Shown here piece after piece: positions 53,326-63,710 of a stretch of 64,000 nt of DNA (positions are counted from its first letter, which is position 1; each line of letters starts with the position of its first letter). This stretch comes from Bugulina stolonifera. Lineage: Eukaryota > Bryozoa > Gymnolaemata > Cheilostomatida > Bugulidae. The stretch lies in the NCBI GenBank assembly GCA_935421135.1, contig OW285194.1, forward strand, positions 8,478,376 through 8,542,375, read 5' to 3'. The notes beneath the pieces are model-generated. The model saw only the letters and a program-made list of their open reading frames with translations, was not told the origin of the DNA and made no database searches. The position numbers and the translations under genes are program-made.

Positions 53326-53435
53326 TGAACAGGCTAAAAGACTTGATATGTGGTATGTGCTATGGTTATTTTCCTGAGCTTATATGTATGGTAAAAAGGT
53401 AGCATAGCATAGTTTTAAAATTTAAACATTCTACC

Positions 53436-53441
53436 AATAAA
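53436..53441 (+). terminator. candidate bZIP poly(A) signal
   Basis: AATAAA 110 nt after the stop codon at 53325. It would lie inside a possible 3' UTR intron, so its use is uncertain. Confidence 0.45.
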
Positions 53442-54342
53442 AATTTGGATTAATTTAATCTATTTAATTAATAATCTATTTAATTGATAATTAATGCAAT
53501 ATCATTTCAGGTGTTCCTATGGACTCCAATGGTAACGTACTGAGCTGAAAGATTGAGTGTCTATTCCATTCTAAGTAGATAGCCTTAGATCCACACACAC
53601 GCAGGTAACATTGATGCAACATATCTTCTCCCAAAGATTTCCGTCTGATCTCTATCAATCAGTGATTGATAAAGCAGTAGCCCTTACATTGATATCTTCA
53701 CTAATTACAGACCAAAGTCATTTAACATTCTAGTGCATGCATCTACGTACTCCATGGATAGTATCATACCTAGATGCTAGGTATAACATCTAGGATAGTA
53801 TAATACACCTTATGCTCCATGTCATAATATGTTATACAAATATGACCTTATATACCTATCCCTATTATGTAATATATACTTAGTCTATTCTGTTATGATA
53901 AATCAAAACAAGTTCGGACTGGTTCAGGTGTGTAATGTCATATACAACAATGTTAAGTTCTATAAATAGTATATACTAGCTAGTCGGTTGTATTTTGATA
54001 CACACTTTATGTAAATATTTCCTTTTTTTATTTTATTTTTGGTTTAGCTCGGTAACCAATCAAAAACCCTGTCAAACATTGAAGTTCTATAAAACGGGAT
54101 TTGTACATAAGTATGCCTGCATGACTGAAGTATGGATGAGTCACCCTTAGTATATCTGCCAAGATATACCTAGGGTTTAGTAGAACATTGTCACTACTAG
54201 TATGATTGTGAATATATATGGAGTTGTATTGCCTTGTTTTAAGGGGTGAACAACTCCTATGTGTAAATGTCTGCAGTGAATGAGTACATAATAACCATTG
54301 TACCTTGCATGTACCTTGCCATGTTAGTCTCACTTGGAGTGA

Positions 54343-54424
54343 TGAGTGTGAGTGATTGAATGAGTGTGAGTGATTGAATGAGTGTGAGTGATTGAATGAA
54401 TGTGAGTGATTGAATGAGTGTGAT
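54343..54424. repeat. 18-bp tandem repeat, 4.5 copies
   Basis: Copies of TGAGTGTGAGTGATTGAA start at 54343, 54361, 54379 and 54397, with a partial fifth. They lie between the convergent bZIP and SDR39U1 genes. Confidence 0.95.
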
Positions 54425-55325
54425 TGTTTGATTGATAGTGTGATCGATTGGCTGATTGTGATTGGGTAAGGAATGACAGAGTGAATGAAAGTAACCAAAG
54501 CTACTCCAATTTGAGACAGTGGTAATATTAACATTTTGCTGTAATAATGCTTTTTGTATTTTTAGTTTTAGTTTAGCTCTTCAGCTTTGTTATATTCAGG
54601 TATAATTTTTTGCATACATAATATTTTATCCAATATTTTATTCATTATTCAAGATATTGAATTCAGGTGAATATTTTAGCAATGTGCACTTTCTACGCAA
54701 AAAACTGGTTGAATGCTGTGCCATCCATTTACTTCAAGTTCTATTCATTATTATTATAACATTATGTTCTATTTCTTTATGCTTATGTTATTTTATTGTT
54801 ATATTCTTGCATTGTATTGATTTTATTCATAATAGTTAGTGCCATCCTATGGATCAGTATGTTATGCTGATTCATACACTGTACTTCTTATAATAGCATT
54901 CAGTTCTATATTACTATAAATACACAATTTTACACACTCATTTCTGCTTCTTATAAACTTCTACCACAAAGATTTGGTGAACTGCCATGGGTTATTATAT
55001 AGTACATAATATAAAATACTAACCTGGCTTTCACTTTGTTCAGGCATAATCAAGAAAGAAAGAGAAGACAATTTCAGAATATAAGTTTGCAGTTGTTATT
55101 ATATAAACAGTCTTCAAAGTTATTTAAAAAACAAACAGTAAAAATGCACTTAGTAATGAGAACAGAACTCCATTATAATTGGAAGAAACTTTCAGTAAGT
55201 GTGACAACGTTCAATGTACATGTCGGGCAGACTTGTTGAGTGCCTATGTGCATTAATATGGTATTTTAGAGCAAAATTGTAATGCTTCAACTTCAGTCTG
55301 TGTGCTATGTACCTTCAACACCACA

Positions 55326-57681
55326 CTAGCCCCACTTCACACAGTTATCGCAGGTTAACTGGAGGTTTGGATGCATAAACTCATAGCCCGAGGCTAGTGT
55401 TCTAGCAGCTAGTATTTTTGGTGATGATGTCATTATCTCTGCTCTTTCATCTCCTAGTATCAAACTTAACGCGCATTTGGGGACAGGAAATGGTGCATAT
55501 CTACGCATGCTAGATGATAGAGCATTAGTAAAGTCACCGTTTGTGGCAACTTGAGGTGAGACAGCATTCAGAACACCGGTTACTTCAGGGTTAGCTATAG
55601 AATGAAGGATTATACCAGCAACATCGTCCACGTGTATCCATGGAAACCAATGAGAGCCATCACCAATAGTACCTCCCACACCAAAAAAGAATGGCCAATA
55701 CATAGACGAGATCAGTCCACCATCACTTCCAATTGCCAAACCTAAAGAGATCACAGTTTTACAGTGAGTGGACAGATAGTAACAGTGTCACAGATATAAT
55801 GAAAATAAGTGACCTCATTTACTTTAGTAGAGGAATCTCTAACTACGGATGAATGACATGACACCCATAATGCTACTGATTGCAATGCAAAGTTGTCTAC
55901 CCCTCACTCTTTTTTAGATTATAACAGATATCATTAATACTGGTATAAGTTAATTTAAAACTTTGTATAGAATGTAGATGTGGTAACTGAAAATTTAGAA
56001 AGCTAATTTATTGTTAATTATCTTCTCTTCATATACTCTAACAATGATTTATGTTATTTTGTTCTGGTTAAACAACACCACCAGGACAACTACTATGGGA
56101 TAAATGTTAGATTACACGGAGAGTTTCCTTTGGGACTCAACCCCTATAGGTGTTAATAGAACTTGAAAAGGCACCTCCTAGACCAGACAAGCATGACCAT
56201 CAAACGCGTCGATGACTTATACTGTACCAACGACGGTGTTGAATACTCCAACTCACCGATTCGAACTGTAACCTTACGCACACTGGGGTCATCTAGCTGG
56301 GCAGCATCCTCCCACTGCTGACATAAAGAAGACGTAAAGTCATCGGCAGGAGGTGAATCCTCAGTGACATCAGTACCAGTGTCCTGTGTCCCGTAGAACC
56401 CTACAATGGTCAAGGATAATATCTAGTCAGACAGGGAGAATATGCTAAACATAATTTATAACTACTAACCTGTCAAGGTTATTCTAAAAGCAGATAATGT
56501 TTGTGAGTTTTAACTTTCACAAACTTATTTCCAACCTAATCTATGTAACACCTACCTACAGCTGAGATTGATATGAAGCATTTAGGTTTCACATCGGCAG
56601 CATTCACTGCATTGACTAAGATTTTGGTTGTCTCCACTCTGCTGTCTATCAAAGACTGTTTGAACTCATTGGTCCACCTGTCCATAAATAAGATACAATC
56701 TTATAAATGTTAGATATGGTCAGATATAATTACTCATAAGAGTTTGTAGATATTTGGGAGTTGCGCTACCATTATTTTTCAGACAAGTAAATCTTTAGAA
56801 TTAATGAACCCAAGCCAATTGTTGCCAATTGGTGCTTGCGGTCGAACCACAGTTGGAAAAGGACTAGCGTTAATACTGCATAGCTAGTGACCATCGACCA
56901 ATGAGCAAGTAACTAACCTGGCTGGGGTCATGATATTCTTGCCTGCAAGATTGACAACTCCGTCCACTCCAGAAGGTAGTCCATATCTCTTAAGTTGAGT
57001 CTATTTAGAAATTGTATCAATGTCATAGGAAAATTTTGTTAGAAAAGTGATGCTATGTAATATTTAGTTCAAAAACTGCTACCATAAAATTGTTTTCAAA
57101 CAACTTGTGTATTTTTGCGAATCAGTACCTACATGGATATACCCAGAGCTAATATAAATTTACCCGTACAGTACAAAAAGTTTTAGAAAGGCTAATAAAA
57201 CATAACCAAAATTTCTGAATTTATTTAAATCAGATGCCAACTACAGCATAGCACAGGCTACCTTAACATCAGCTGACAGACAAGGTTGCTAGTTGTTAAA
57301 CCAGAGATGTAACTTACCCAAGTCAGATCATTTGGTTTAGAGGATTTTCTAGCTACGTTCACAAACTCATGGCCTTGACCCTCTGCAAGTCTCTTTAAAT
57401 GCTTGCCAATGAAACCACTCCCACCACCTACCAGGAAATGATAGCAAAATTATGAAATTCAGTGAACACAAAAGTAGCAGCATTAGGAGTGGTAGTAGTA
57501 GGCAGCTCCATTCATTCTGACTATCTTCCTCTAATGTTGACTTAGATGAACACGTTTGAAACTCTTAATAAGGCAATACAGAAATATTGTAAACCTAATA
57601 AGGAGAAAGTTTATGTGATAGCAATTTAGCTCGGCCATTGATTGCCTGTGATAAATCACACTCACCAACAAGTAACTTCAT
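55326..57681 (-). CDS. SDR39U1: SDR39U1-like epimerase-family protein, 6 exons
   Basis: Exons in transcript order on the minus strand: 57681-57666, 57427-57318, 57000-56918, 56677-56556, 56400-56257 and 55741-55326. The sum is 891 nt, 296 residues plus TAG; human SDR39U1 is about 293. The first exon holds only 16 coding bases (MKLLV). The N-terminus MKLLVGGGSGFIGKHL is a Rossmann dinucleotide-binding loop (GGGSGFIG). Next come VDGVVNLAGKNI, the family RWTNEFKQSLIDSRVETTKIL segment, FISISAVGFYG, FPWIHVDDVAGIILH and VLNAVSPQVATN. The C-terminal part (PFPVPKCALSLILGDERAEI...LASGYEF) is the DUF1731 region. It is a predicted NAD(P)-dependent atypical short-chain dehydrogenase of the SDR39U/YfcH family; the substrate is unknown. 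Assignment is by recalled family similarity. Confidence 0.93.
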
Positions 57682-58615
57682 ATCCACCAGTGTTAAAAGG
57701 TTTGCTTACATGAAGATTATCTCATTATTTCAGCAGCTTCAATACTAAAATAGTTAACCAATAGGTAGTAAAATAACAAGAAATTAGGGTATTTTATCAA
57801 CTACCACGCAAAGTTTCATGAGAAGAAATTAGTACGATAGTCACATCCAGCAGGGCCTAAAAGAAGCTACTAGGTGGAAATTGGAGCAGAAAATAATCTA
57901 CAAGGAAAGTTTCTAATCTTCTACGAAGAAGGAATGCCCTTATTATGCACTAAATTTCAAGATCTACTTTTATGTCCACCATGATCATAATCTGGTCTAA
58001 TTTAATGTACATACGGGAAATCCAATATTCATTTACTGGTGGCAAGGCTTATAAGATTTATTTGTCATTACATGTACAGTGTGTGAGTTAGTTTCACTCC
58101 ATTAAGGTTATTAACTAGTTCCTCCTCCCCCAAGAAAAAATGGTGGTGTTACAAGTTATATTTTTATCTTATGCAACACTTTAGCAATATTATGATGTAG
58201 CTTTCAAGCTGAGCTTGTGCCTGTGCATATATATGAGGTTAATCTCTTGCACTCTCATGATATATGTGTAGAATAAATAATGTCACTAAAGAATATCAAG
58301 ACACTATCCCATGGCACGACTTAGACCAATTGGCGCGAGATTTAATTTGCGCAAAATTAAGTAATTAACTACTATTAATATATGTAACTATAACCAAGGA
58401 GTAAGAAGAGAAGGAGGCTCGTCCATGAGAATTTTGTGTTCGATGTGCTCCCCGGTTTAAAAATATGAGCACATGAGTCGCTGGCATTAAGCGACAACTC
58501 CGTTGAATCGTGATGCGCTTCTTCATTGCTAAACAGGTATAAAAGCAATGCACATGCGCACGGCTCTGGCGCTTATTAGGTCACAGCTATAGCATCCAAT
58601 CAAAATCATTCCTAT
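57682..58615. other. SDR39U1 upstream region
   Basis: No coding exon is seen. The stretch contains two adjacent hairpins at 58443-58500 (arms ATGTGCTC/GAGCACAT, then GAGTCGC pairing imperfectly with GCGACAACTC), a plus-strand TATAAAAG at 58538-58545, and an NRF1-like CATGCGCAC just after it. It is the likely regulatory flank of the minus-strand SDR39U1 gene and ends where the LTR element was inserted, about 0.93 kb from its ATG. Confidence 0.45.
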
Positions 58616-59148
58616 TGTCACAAATTCTGAGCAATACATATAGACTCTTCTAACGTACTAGCCATATTGGCATAATGTAGGAATAAGAACATTTTGTTTG
58701 TATCCATGTTATAATATAAGTACATAGTATACATTTATATTGATGTCATGCTAAGGGCAATAATGAGCCATACATTGTTTACACTGACATACCTTTATTA
58801 CTACTGTAACTATAGGCTACTATTGCTATAATTATTGCGCAATATTGCTTACTACTACAATGTACCTGTATACTCTGGAATGTAGTAGAATATTCTTTCA
58901 GCTGATTATGACTAATTGTTATTGTAATGATGTAATATTTTGGTGGAGAACTCACTAGAACATTCTTCTCACATACATAAGCAAGCCCAATTTTTATAAT
59001 TATCAGTTAACTTCTAGCAATAAACAAGGATATATTACACTACACACTACATCTTCTCTGCACTAGATAGACCAAGCTGTGTGTCACTTGATTATCTCTG
59101 ACTACAGTGACTTCACCGAACTCTCACAAGTACTACTATCTTGTGACA
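58616..59148 (+). repeat. 5' LTR
   Basis: The 533-bp LTR begins TGTCACA and ends TGTGACA, a perfect 7-bp terminal inverted repeat with canonical TG...CA ends. A TATA-like TATAATATAAG lies at 58710-58720 and an AATAAA at 59019-59024, placing plausible promoter and poly(A) signals inside it. The first 290 bp recur at 63711. Confidence 0.95.
59019..59024 (+). terminator. LTR poly(A) signal
   Basis: AATAAA 125 bp before the 5' LTR end. Its equivalent in the 3' LTR would lie just past the window and would terminate the element's RNA. Confidence 0.5.
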
Positions 59149-59150
59149 AT

Positions 59151-59168
59151 TGGGGGCTGCTCCGGGAA
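59151..59168 (+). other. primer binding site, tRNA-Pro-like
   Basis: TGGGGGCTGCTCCGGGAA starts two bases after the LTR end. It begins with TGG, complementary to the tRNA CCA tail. It differs from the tRNA-Pro primer site of murine leukaemia virus (TGGGGGCTCGTCCGGGAT) only by a CG/GC swap and the last base, so a tRNA-Pro or similar primer is likely. Confidence 0.75.
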
Positions 59169-59237
59169 GTCATCAGTCGCAGACAGGGAGATTAACAACG
59201 TCGGCATACACCGGATACTAATAGCTGCAGGAAAAAG

Positions 59238-62200
59238 ATGGCATTATTGGAAAAAGTAAGTCAAATGGGCAAGGATCTTGGACTTACAGATCAGAAGTTG
59301 GTAGAATTTATTGACAAGAATCTACCAATCATAGAAAAAGATATGGAACGGGAAGAGCGTAGACTGGAACGTGAAGCTAAACTAGAATCTGAACGTCTGA
59401 AAATGGAAGCTGATAAGGAGAATGCTGAACGAGAGCGAGAAGCTGAGAAAGAGCGCCGAGAAGCTGAGAAAGAGCGCCGAGAAGCTGAAATGGAAGCTGA
59501 GAGACAGCGCATGGCACACGAACTAGAGGTTAAGAAGATAGAAGCCAGCACAAGCCTAGAACAATCCAAGCACGAAAGTACAAGGCTGGAAATAAATAAT
59601 CGACCCAAACCAAAACTTCCATTTTTCGATGAAAAAGTCGACAGCATGGATAGTTATCTGGAAAGATTTGAGTGGATTGCTGAGTGCTACAACTGGGAGG
59701 TGAGTGATTGGTCTTACCACTTAAGCCAATACTTACGAGGCAAAGCCACAGAGGCCTATACTCGACTAGCGCCAAGTGATAGGAAGATTTATGCTAAAGT
59801 CAAGGAAGCTTTATTAGAGCGATACAACCTGACAGAAGAAGGCTACCGGAAGAAATTTCGACAGTCTGAAGCACACGAGGATGAGACACCTCAACAATTC
59901 TATACAAGACTTGAAGACTACTGCAAAAAGTGGGTAGAGCTTTCACAGAGTCAAGATATTGCACAACTCATCGTCACGGAACAATTTATATCATCGTGTC
60001 CCTCCGACCTGGAAGTGCATCTGAACCAGATGACCTTCACAAACAAAGAAGAGCTAACACATGCAGCATCCAAATATCTGCATGCAAGAGGGCGCAAGTT
60101 AGCAAGACACAAGAAAATTAACAAACCAGATAAAGCAGATACTACATCGAGCAACAAATTCCAAAGAAGTGAAGGTAGTTGTTATTTATGCTCAGAAAAG
60201 GGCCATGTAGCGAGAGATTGTTACAAAAGAGCTAAGAAGTTTTGCTCAAACTGCAACATGAACAATCATAACACCTCTGAGTGCAAGAGGAATGACAGAA
60301 GGACGATTAAACGGGTTGGTGCTGTCAAGCAGATGGTTCACACGAATGAGGAATCTAGAAGAGATGGAATCAACAAGGAGAAACCACCTAGAGAGATGAT
60401 AGTTGATGGACAAAAGTACATCAACGTCGCACAATGTGATTATGTAACGGCCTCTAATGAAAACAACATCAGCGTCTTTAAGGGTAAAGTGAATGGGTCA
60501 AAAGTGAATCTTATCCGTGATACTGGATGCAGTACTGTTGTCATAAAGAAAGAATTTGTCAACCCAGAAGACTATACTGGTGAGCATCTATACCTTCGCT
60601 TTGCAAATAGCAGTGTAGAAAAGGCGCCATGTGCATATGTGAATATTCAGTCACCCTTCTATTGCGGACGTTACTGCGCAGCAGTGCTGGAGGATCCTTC
60701 ACATGACTTATTGATTGGCAACATACCTGAAGCAAGATCAGCAGATGACCCACAATTAAATTGGGAGCAATGCTCAGTGACCACTAGAGCGCAAGCCAGT
60801 CAAGAAAAGACGGGAGAAAAACCTCTGTATGTTAATGACATAGAAAACACGGTAGTCAACAGAGAAGATTTTGAAAGAATGCAGAAGGAAGACGGTTCAC
60901 TTAGAAGATTCTATGATGCAACTGAGATCAAAGACGGGAAAAACCAGTCGACCAGGTTTTATGTGAAAAAGGGACTCCTTTATCGTGAGTATACAAACAA
61001 GAAAGTCAACCATGGTCAACCAAATAGACAGTTATTGGTACCAACTAAGCTAAGGAAAGAAGTAATGCAGAAGGGGCATGACAGCATCATGAGTGGCCAC
61101 CTCGGAGTGAAAAAGACATCAGATCGGATCTTATCTAACTTCTTTTGGCCTGGTCTCAACAGCGATGTCGTCCGATTCTGCCGATCATGTGATATATGCC
61201 AGAAGACAGTAAAGAAGGGTTCTGTAATGAAGGTGCCTGTCCAGGAGACCCCGCTTATCGACACCCCATTCAAGAGATGTGCTGTTGACCTGATTGGACC
61301 TATCAATCCTCCAAGTGAAAAAGGACACCGATACATTCTTACGCTTGTTGACTACGCCACTAGATACCCAGAAGCCATTCCACTCAAGAACATAGACTCT
61401 GTGTCTGTAGCCGAAGCTCTACTTGACATCTACAGCCGTGTTGGAGTTCCAGAAGAAGTAATTAGCGATCAGGGGACCCAGTTCATATCTGACTATATGA
61501 AGGAGTTTACTAGGCTGCTTGGAATCAGACAGTTACCAACAACACCCTATCATGCCATGGCAAATGGGCTGGTAGAGAGATTCAATGGAACACTCAAGAG
61601 CATTCTGAAAAGGATGTGTACGAAAGAACCTCGGCAATGGCACCGACTGATTAATGCTGCTTTGTTTGCCTATCGAGAGGTTCCTCAGGAATCGACAGGA
61701 TTTTCACCTTTCGAATTATTGTACGGACGGACTATCAGAGGACCTATGTATATTCTGAGACAACTCTGGACAAAAGAAGACGCAGATGAGGATGTGAAGA
61801 CTAGTTACCAGCATGTTTTGGAGCTCAGAGAACGCCTTGATGACCTCATGGAAATAGCACAGTCATCACTTAAGGACAGTCAGAAGAGGTACAAGAATTA
61901 TTTTGACAAGAAGGCAAAACCAAGAGGATTCGCTACAGGTGACAAGGTGCTTATTCTTCTACCTACTAACAGTAATAAGCTACTAATGCATTGGCAAGGA
62001 CCATTCACAGTAGAAGAGAAGATGGGATTAAATGACTACAGAGTCAATGTTAGAGGAAAGAAAAGGACATACCATGCCAATATGTTAAAGAAGTACTATG
62101 ACAGGGAAGGAGAGGGTCAACCATCGACTGTAGGAGCCATTTCAACACTAAATGTTGCAAATGTTGGCATCATAACTCCTGACGACAATTTGGATCTGGA

Positions 62201-63668
62201 TGAATATCAAGATGGACTCCTGGAGTTGTTTGAACCCAAAGTACAGAAGGAAACTATAGAAGATGTCGCGGTAGGCAAAGGACTGGATAAGGCTAAGAAA
62301 CAACAACTTAATGCTATAGTAGAGAGGTATGAGAAGCTGTTCAGTGATCTACCTGGAAATGCAAAGGGAATGGAGCACTCAATTCAACTCATCAGTAAAG
62401 AGCCAGTCAAGTCAAAGCCTTACAAACTACCATTTAAAGTAAGGGAAACATTAAAAGATGACATCAAGGAGATGCTGAGTATGGGAGTTATCAGGCCTTC
62501 GACCTCTCCTTACGCCTCACCAACTGTGATTGTCAAGAAGCCTGACGGCACAAATAGGATTTGCATAGATTACAGGAAATTGAATAAAATTACGGTCTTT
62601 GATCCGGAGCCAATGGTGACTGGTGATAGCCTCTTCCAGAAGTTGAATGGCGACAAATTCTTCAGTAAGCTTGATTTATCCAAAGGATATTGGCAGATTC
62701 CAGTCAGACCAGAAGATGTTGCAAAAACCGCATTTGTTACTCCGGATGGACACTATGAATTTTTAAAGATGCCTTTTGGTATGGTCAACTCAGGTGCCAC
62801 CCTTGTGCGAGCCATGAGAAAGCTAATTGGAGACTTAGGTGGTGTTGACAACTATATTGATGACGTCATCATTCACACGGCAACATGGGACGAACATATA
62901 CAACTGCTTGATAAAGTATTTCGAATATTGAGCGAAGCAGGGCTCACACTGCGACCTAGCAAATGCAATATTGGGGAAGTAGATGTGGAATTCATCGGTC
63001 ATCAGCTACAAGATGGACAGATCAGACCTATAGAAGACAACGTCGAGAAAATCAAATCTGCTCCACGCCCGACTGACAAGACCCAAGTTAGATCTTTCCT
63101 CGGACTTACAGGATATTATAGAGAATTTATACCTCACTATTCTACAGTGGCCAGCCCACTGACAGATCTGACCAAGAAAGGCCAGCCAAAGATTGTCAAC
63201 TGGGGAGACTCACAGGAGAAAGCTTATAGCAGACTGAAGTCTATGCTCACTAGCGCTCCAGTTCTACAACTACCTGACGTTAACAAACCATTTGTGCTGA
63301 GGACTGACGCATCAGATGTAGCTGTTGGAGCTGTCTTACTCCAAGAATTCAGCGGCAAGCTATTTCCGGTGAGTTATGCAAGCAGAAAACTTCTGGACCG
63401 TGAAAGGAACTACTCAGCCATAGAAAAGGAGTGCCTAGCAGTTGTATGGGCAGTGAAGAAGTATTTACAGTATCTGTATGGAGTGGAGTTCACACTACAG
63501 ACTGACCATCAACCATTAGTATACATTAACCAAGCAAAGTTCGAGAATAGCAGAGTGATGAGATGGGCGATGTACTTACAGAACTTTAGAATTAAAGTAG
63601 AATCAATAAAAAGCAAAGACAATGTAGGTGCTGACTATCTGAGTAGAATTGACTCAGAATTTGGATAA
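59238..63668 (+). CDS. gag-pol polyprotein, integrase-before-RT order, SCAN-like gag
   Basis: A 1476-residue uninterrupted polyprotein. Order: charged coiled coil (about 36-120, EREREAEKERREAEKERREA); capsid region whose C-terminal half (about 200-282) resembles the SCAN domain (YRKKFRQ, TPQQFYTRLEDYCKKW, TEQFISSCPSDL); two CCHC knuckles (C315-H323-C328 and C336-H344-C349); aspartic protease DTGCS (D428) with LLIGN near 490; integrase HHCC (H614, H621, C651, C654); integrase core D684, D744, E780 with the canonical 35-residue D-E spacing; GPF-type module near 920-955; RT with D1146 (SKLDLSKGYW) and YIDD at 1206-1209; RNase H with D1357 (TDAS), E1396/E1398 and D1423 (TDHQ). All catalytic residues checked are present and there is no gag/pol frameshift or stop. 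It ends soon after RNase H. The ATG at 59238 is 69 nt past the primer site. This frame is probably competent for retrotransposition. Confidence 0.96.
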   Translation: MALLEKVSQMGKDLGLTDQKLVEFIDKNLPIIEKDMEREERRLEREAKLESERLKMEADKENAEREREAEKERREAEKERREAEMEAERQRMAHELEVKKIEASTSLEQSKHESTRLEINNRPKPKLPFFDEKVDSMDSYLERFEWIAECYNWEVSDWSYHLSQYLRGKATEAYTRLAPSDRKIYAKVKEALLERYNLTEEGYRKKFRQSEAHEDETPQQFYTRLEDYCKKWVELSQSQDIAQLIVTEQFISSCPSDLEVHLNQMTFTNKEELTHAASKYLHARGRKLARHKKINKPDKADTTSSNKFQRSEGSCYLCSEKGHVARDCYKRAKKFCSNCNMNNHNTSECKRNDRRTIKRVGAVKQMVHTNEESRRDGINKEKPPREMIVDGQKYINVAQCDYVTASNENNISVFKGKVNGSKVNLIRDTGCSTVVIKKEFVNPEDYTGEHLYLRFANSSVEKAPCAYVNIQSPFYCGRYCAAVLEDPSHDLLIGNIPEARSADDPQLNWEQCSVTTRAQASQEKTGEKPLYVNDIENTVVNREDFERMQKEDGSLRRFYDATEIKDGKNQSTRFYVKKGLLYREYTNKKVNHGQPNRQLLVPTKLRKEVMQKGHDSIMSGHLGVKKTSDRILSNFFWPGLNSDVVRFCRSCDICQKTVKKGSVMKVPVQETPLIDTPFKRCAVDLIGPINPPSEKGHRYILTLVDYATRYPEAIPLKNIDSVSVAEALLDIYSRVGVPEEVISDQGTQFISDYMKEFTRLLGIRQLPTTPYHAMANGLVERFNGTLKSILKRMCTKEPRQWHRLINAALFAYREVPQESTGFSPFELLYGRTIRGPMYILRQLWTKEDADEDVKTSYQHVLELRERLDDLMEIAQSSLKDSQKRYKNYFDKKAKPRGFATGDKVLILLPTNSNKLLMHWQGPFTVEEKMGLNDYRVNVRGKKRTYHANMLKKYYDREGEGQPSTVGAISTLNVANVGIITPDDNLDLDEYQDGLLELFEPKVQKETIEDVAVGKGLDKAKKQQLNAIVERYEKLFSDLPGNAKGMEHSIQLISKEPVKSKPYKLPFKVRETLKDDIKEMLSMGVIRPSTSPYASPTVIVKKPDGTNRICIDYRKLNKITVFDPEPMVTGDSLFQKLNGDKFFSKLDLSKGYWQIPVRPEDVAKTAFVTPDGHYEFLKMPFGMVNSGATLVRAMRKLIGDLGGVDNYIDDVIIHTATWDEHIQLLDKVFRILSEAGLTLRPSKCNIGEVDVEFIGHQLQDGQIRPIEDNVEKIKSAPRPTDKTQVRSFLGLTGYYREFIPHYSTVASPLTDLTKKGQPKIVNWGDSQEKAYSRLKSMLTSAPVLQLPDVNKPFVLRTDASDVAVGAVLLQEFSGKLFPVSYASRKLLDRERNYSAIEKECLAVVWAVKKYLQYLYGVEFTLQTDHQPLVYINQAKFENSRVMRWAMYLQNFRIKVESIKSKDNVGADYLSRIDSEFG

Positions 63669-63698
63669 TAGTGCGCAATTATTAAAATAATTCCTCTC

Positions 63699-63710
63699 AA
63701 ATGGGGGGGT
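63699..63710 (+). other. polypurine tract
   Basis: AAATGGGGGGG followed by one T immediately precedes the 3' LTR start. It is the usual plus-strand primer position, interrupted by a single T. Confidence 0.85.

Larger units (their letters stand above)
53326..55325. other. 3' UTR and intergenic DNA between convergent bZIP and SDR39U1 genes
   Basis: AATAAA at 53436-53441 is a reasonable bZIP poly(A) signal. A possible 3' UTR intron (53352-53512, GTATGT...TTTCAG) would remove that signal and place the true end further on. An 18-bp minisatellite is at 54343-54424. No coding exon is supported. Confidence 0.55.

Noticed and set aside
54028..54534. 168-residue antisense frame with HSFNHS repeats
   Set aside because: Driven by the 18-bp minisatellite; no splice or domain evidence.
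59291..59647. Antisense Ser-rich frame inside gag
   Set aside because: Mirror image of the repetitive GAA/GAG coiled-coil codons of the retrotransposon; no independent support.
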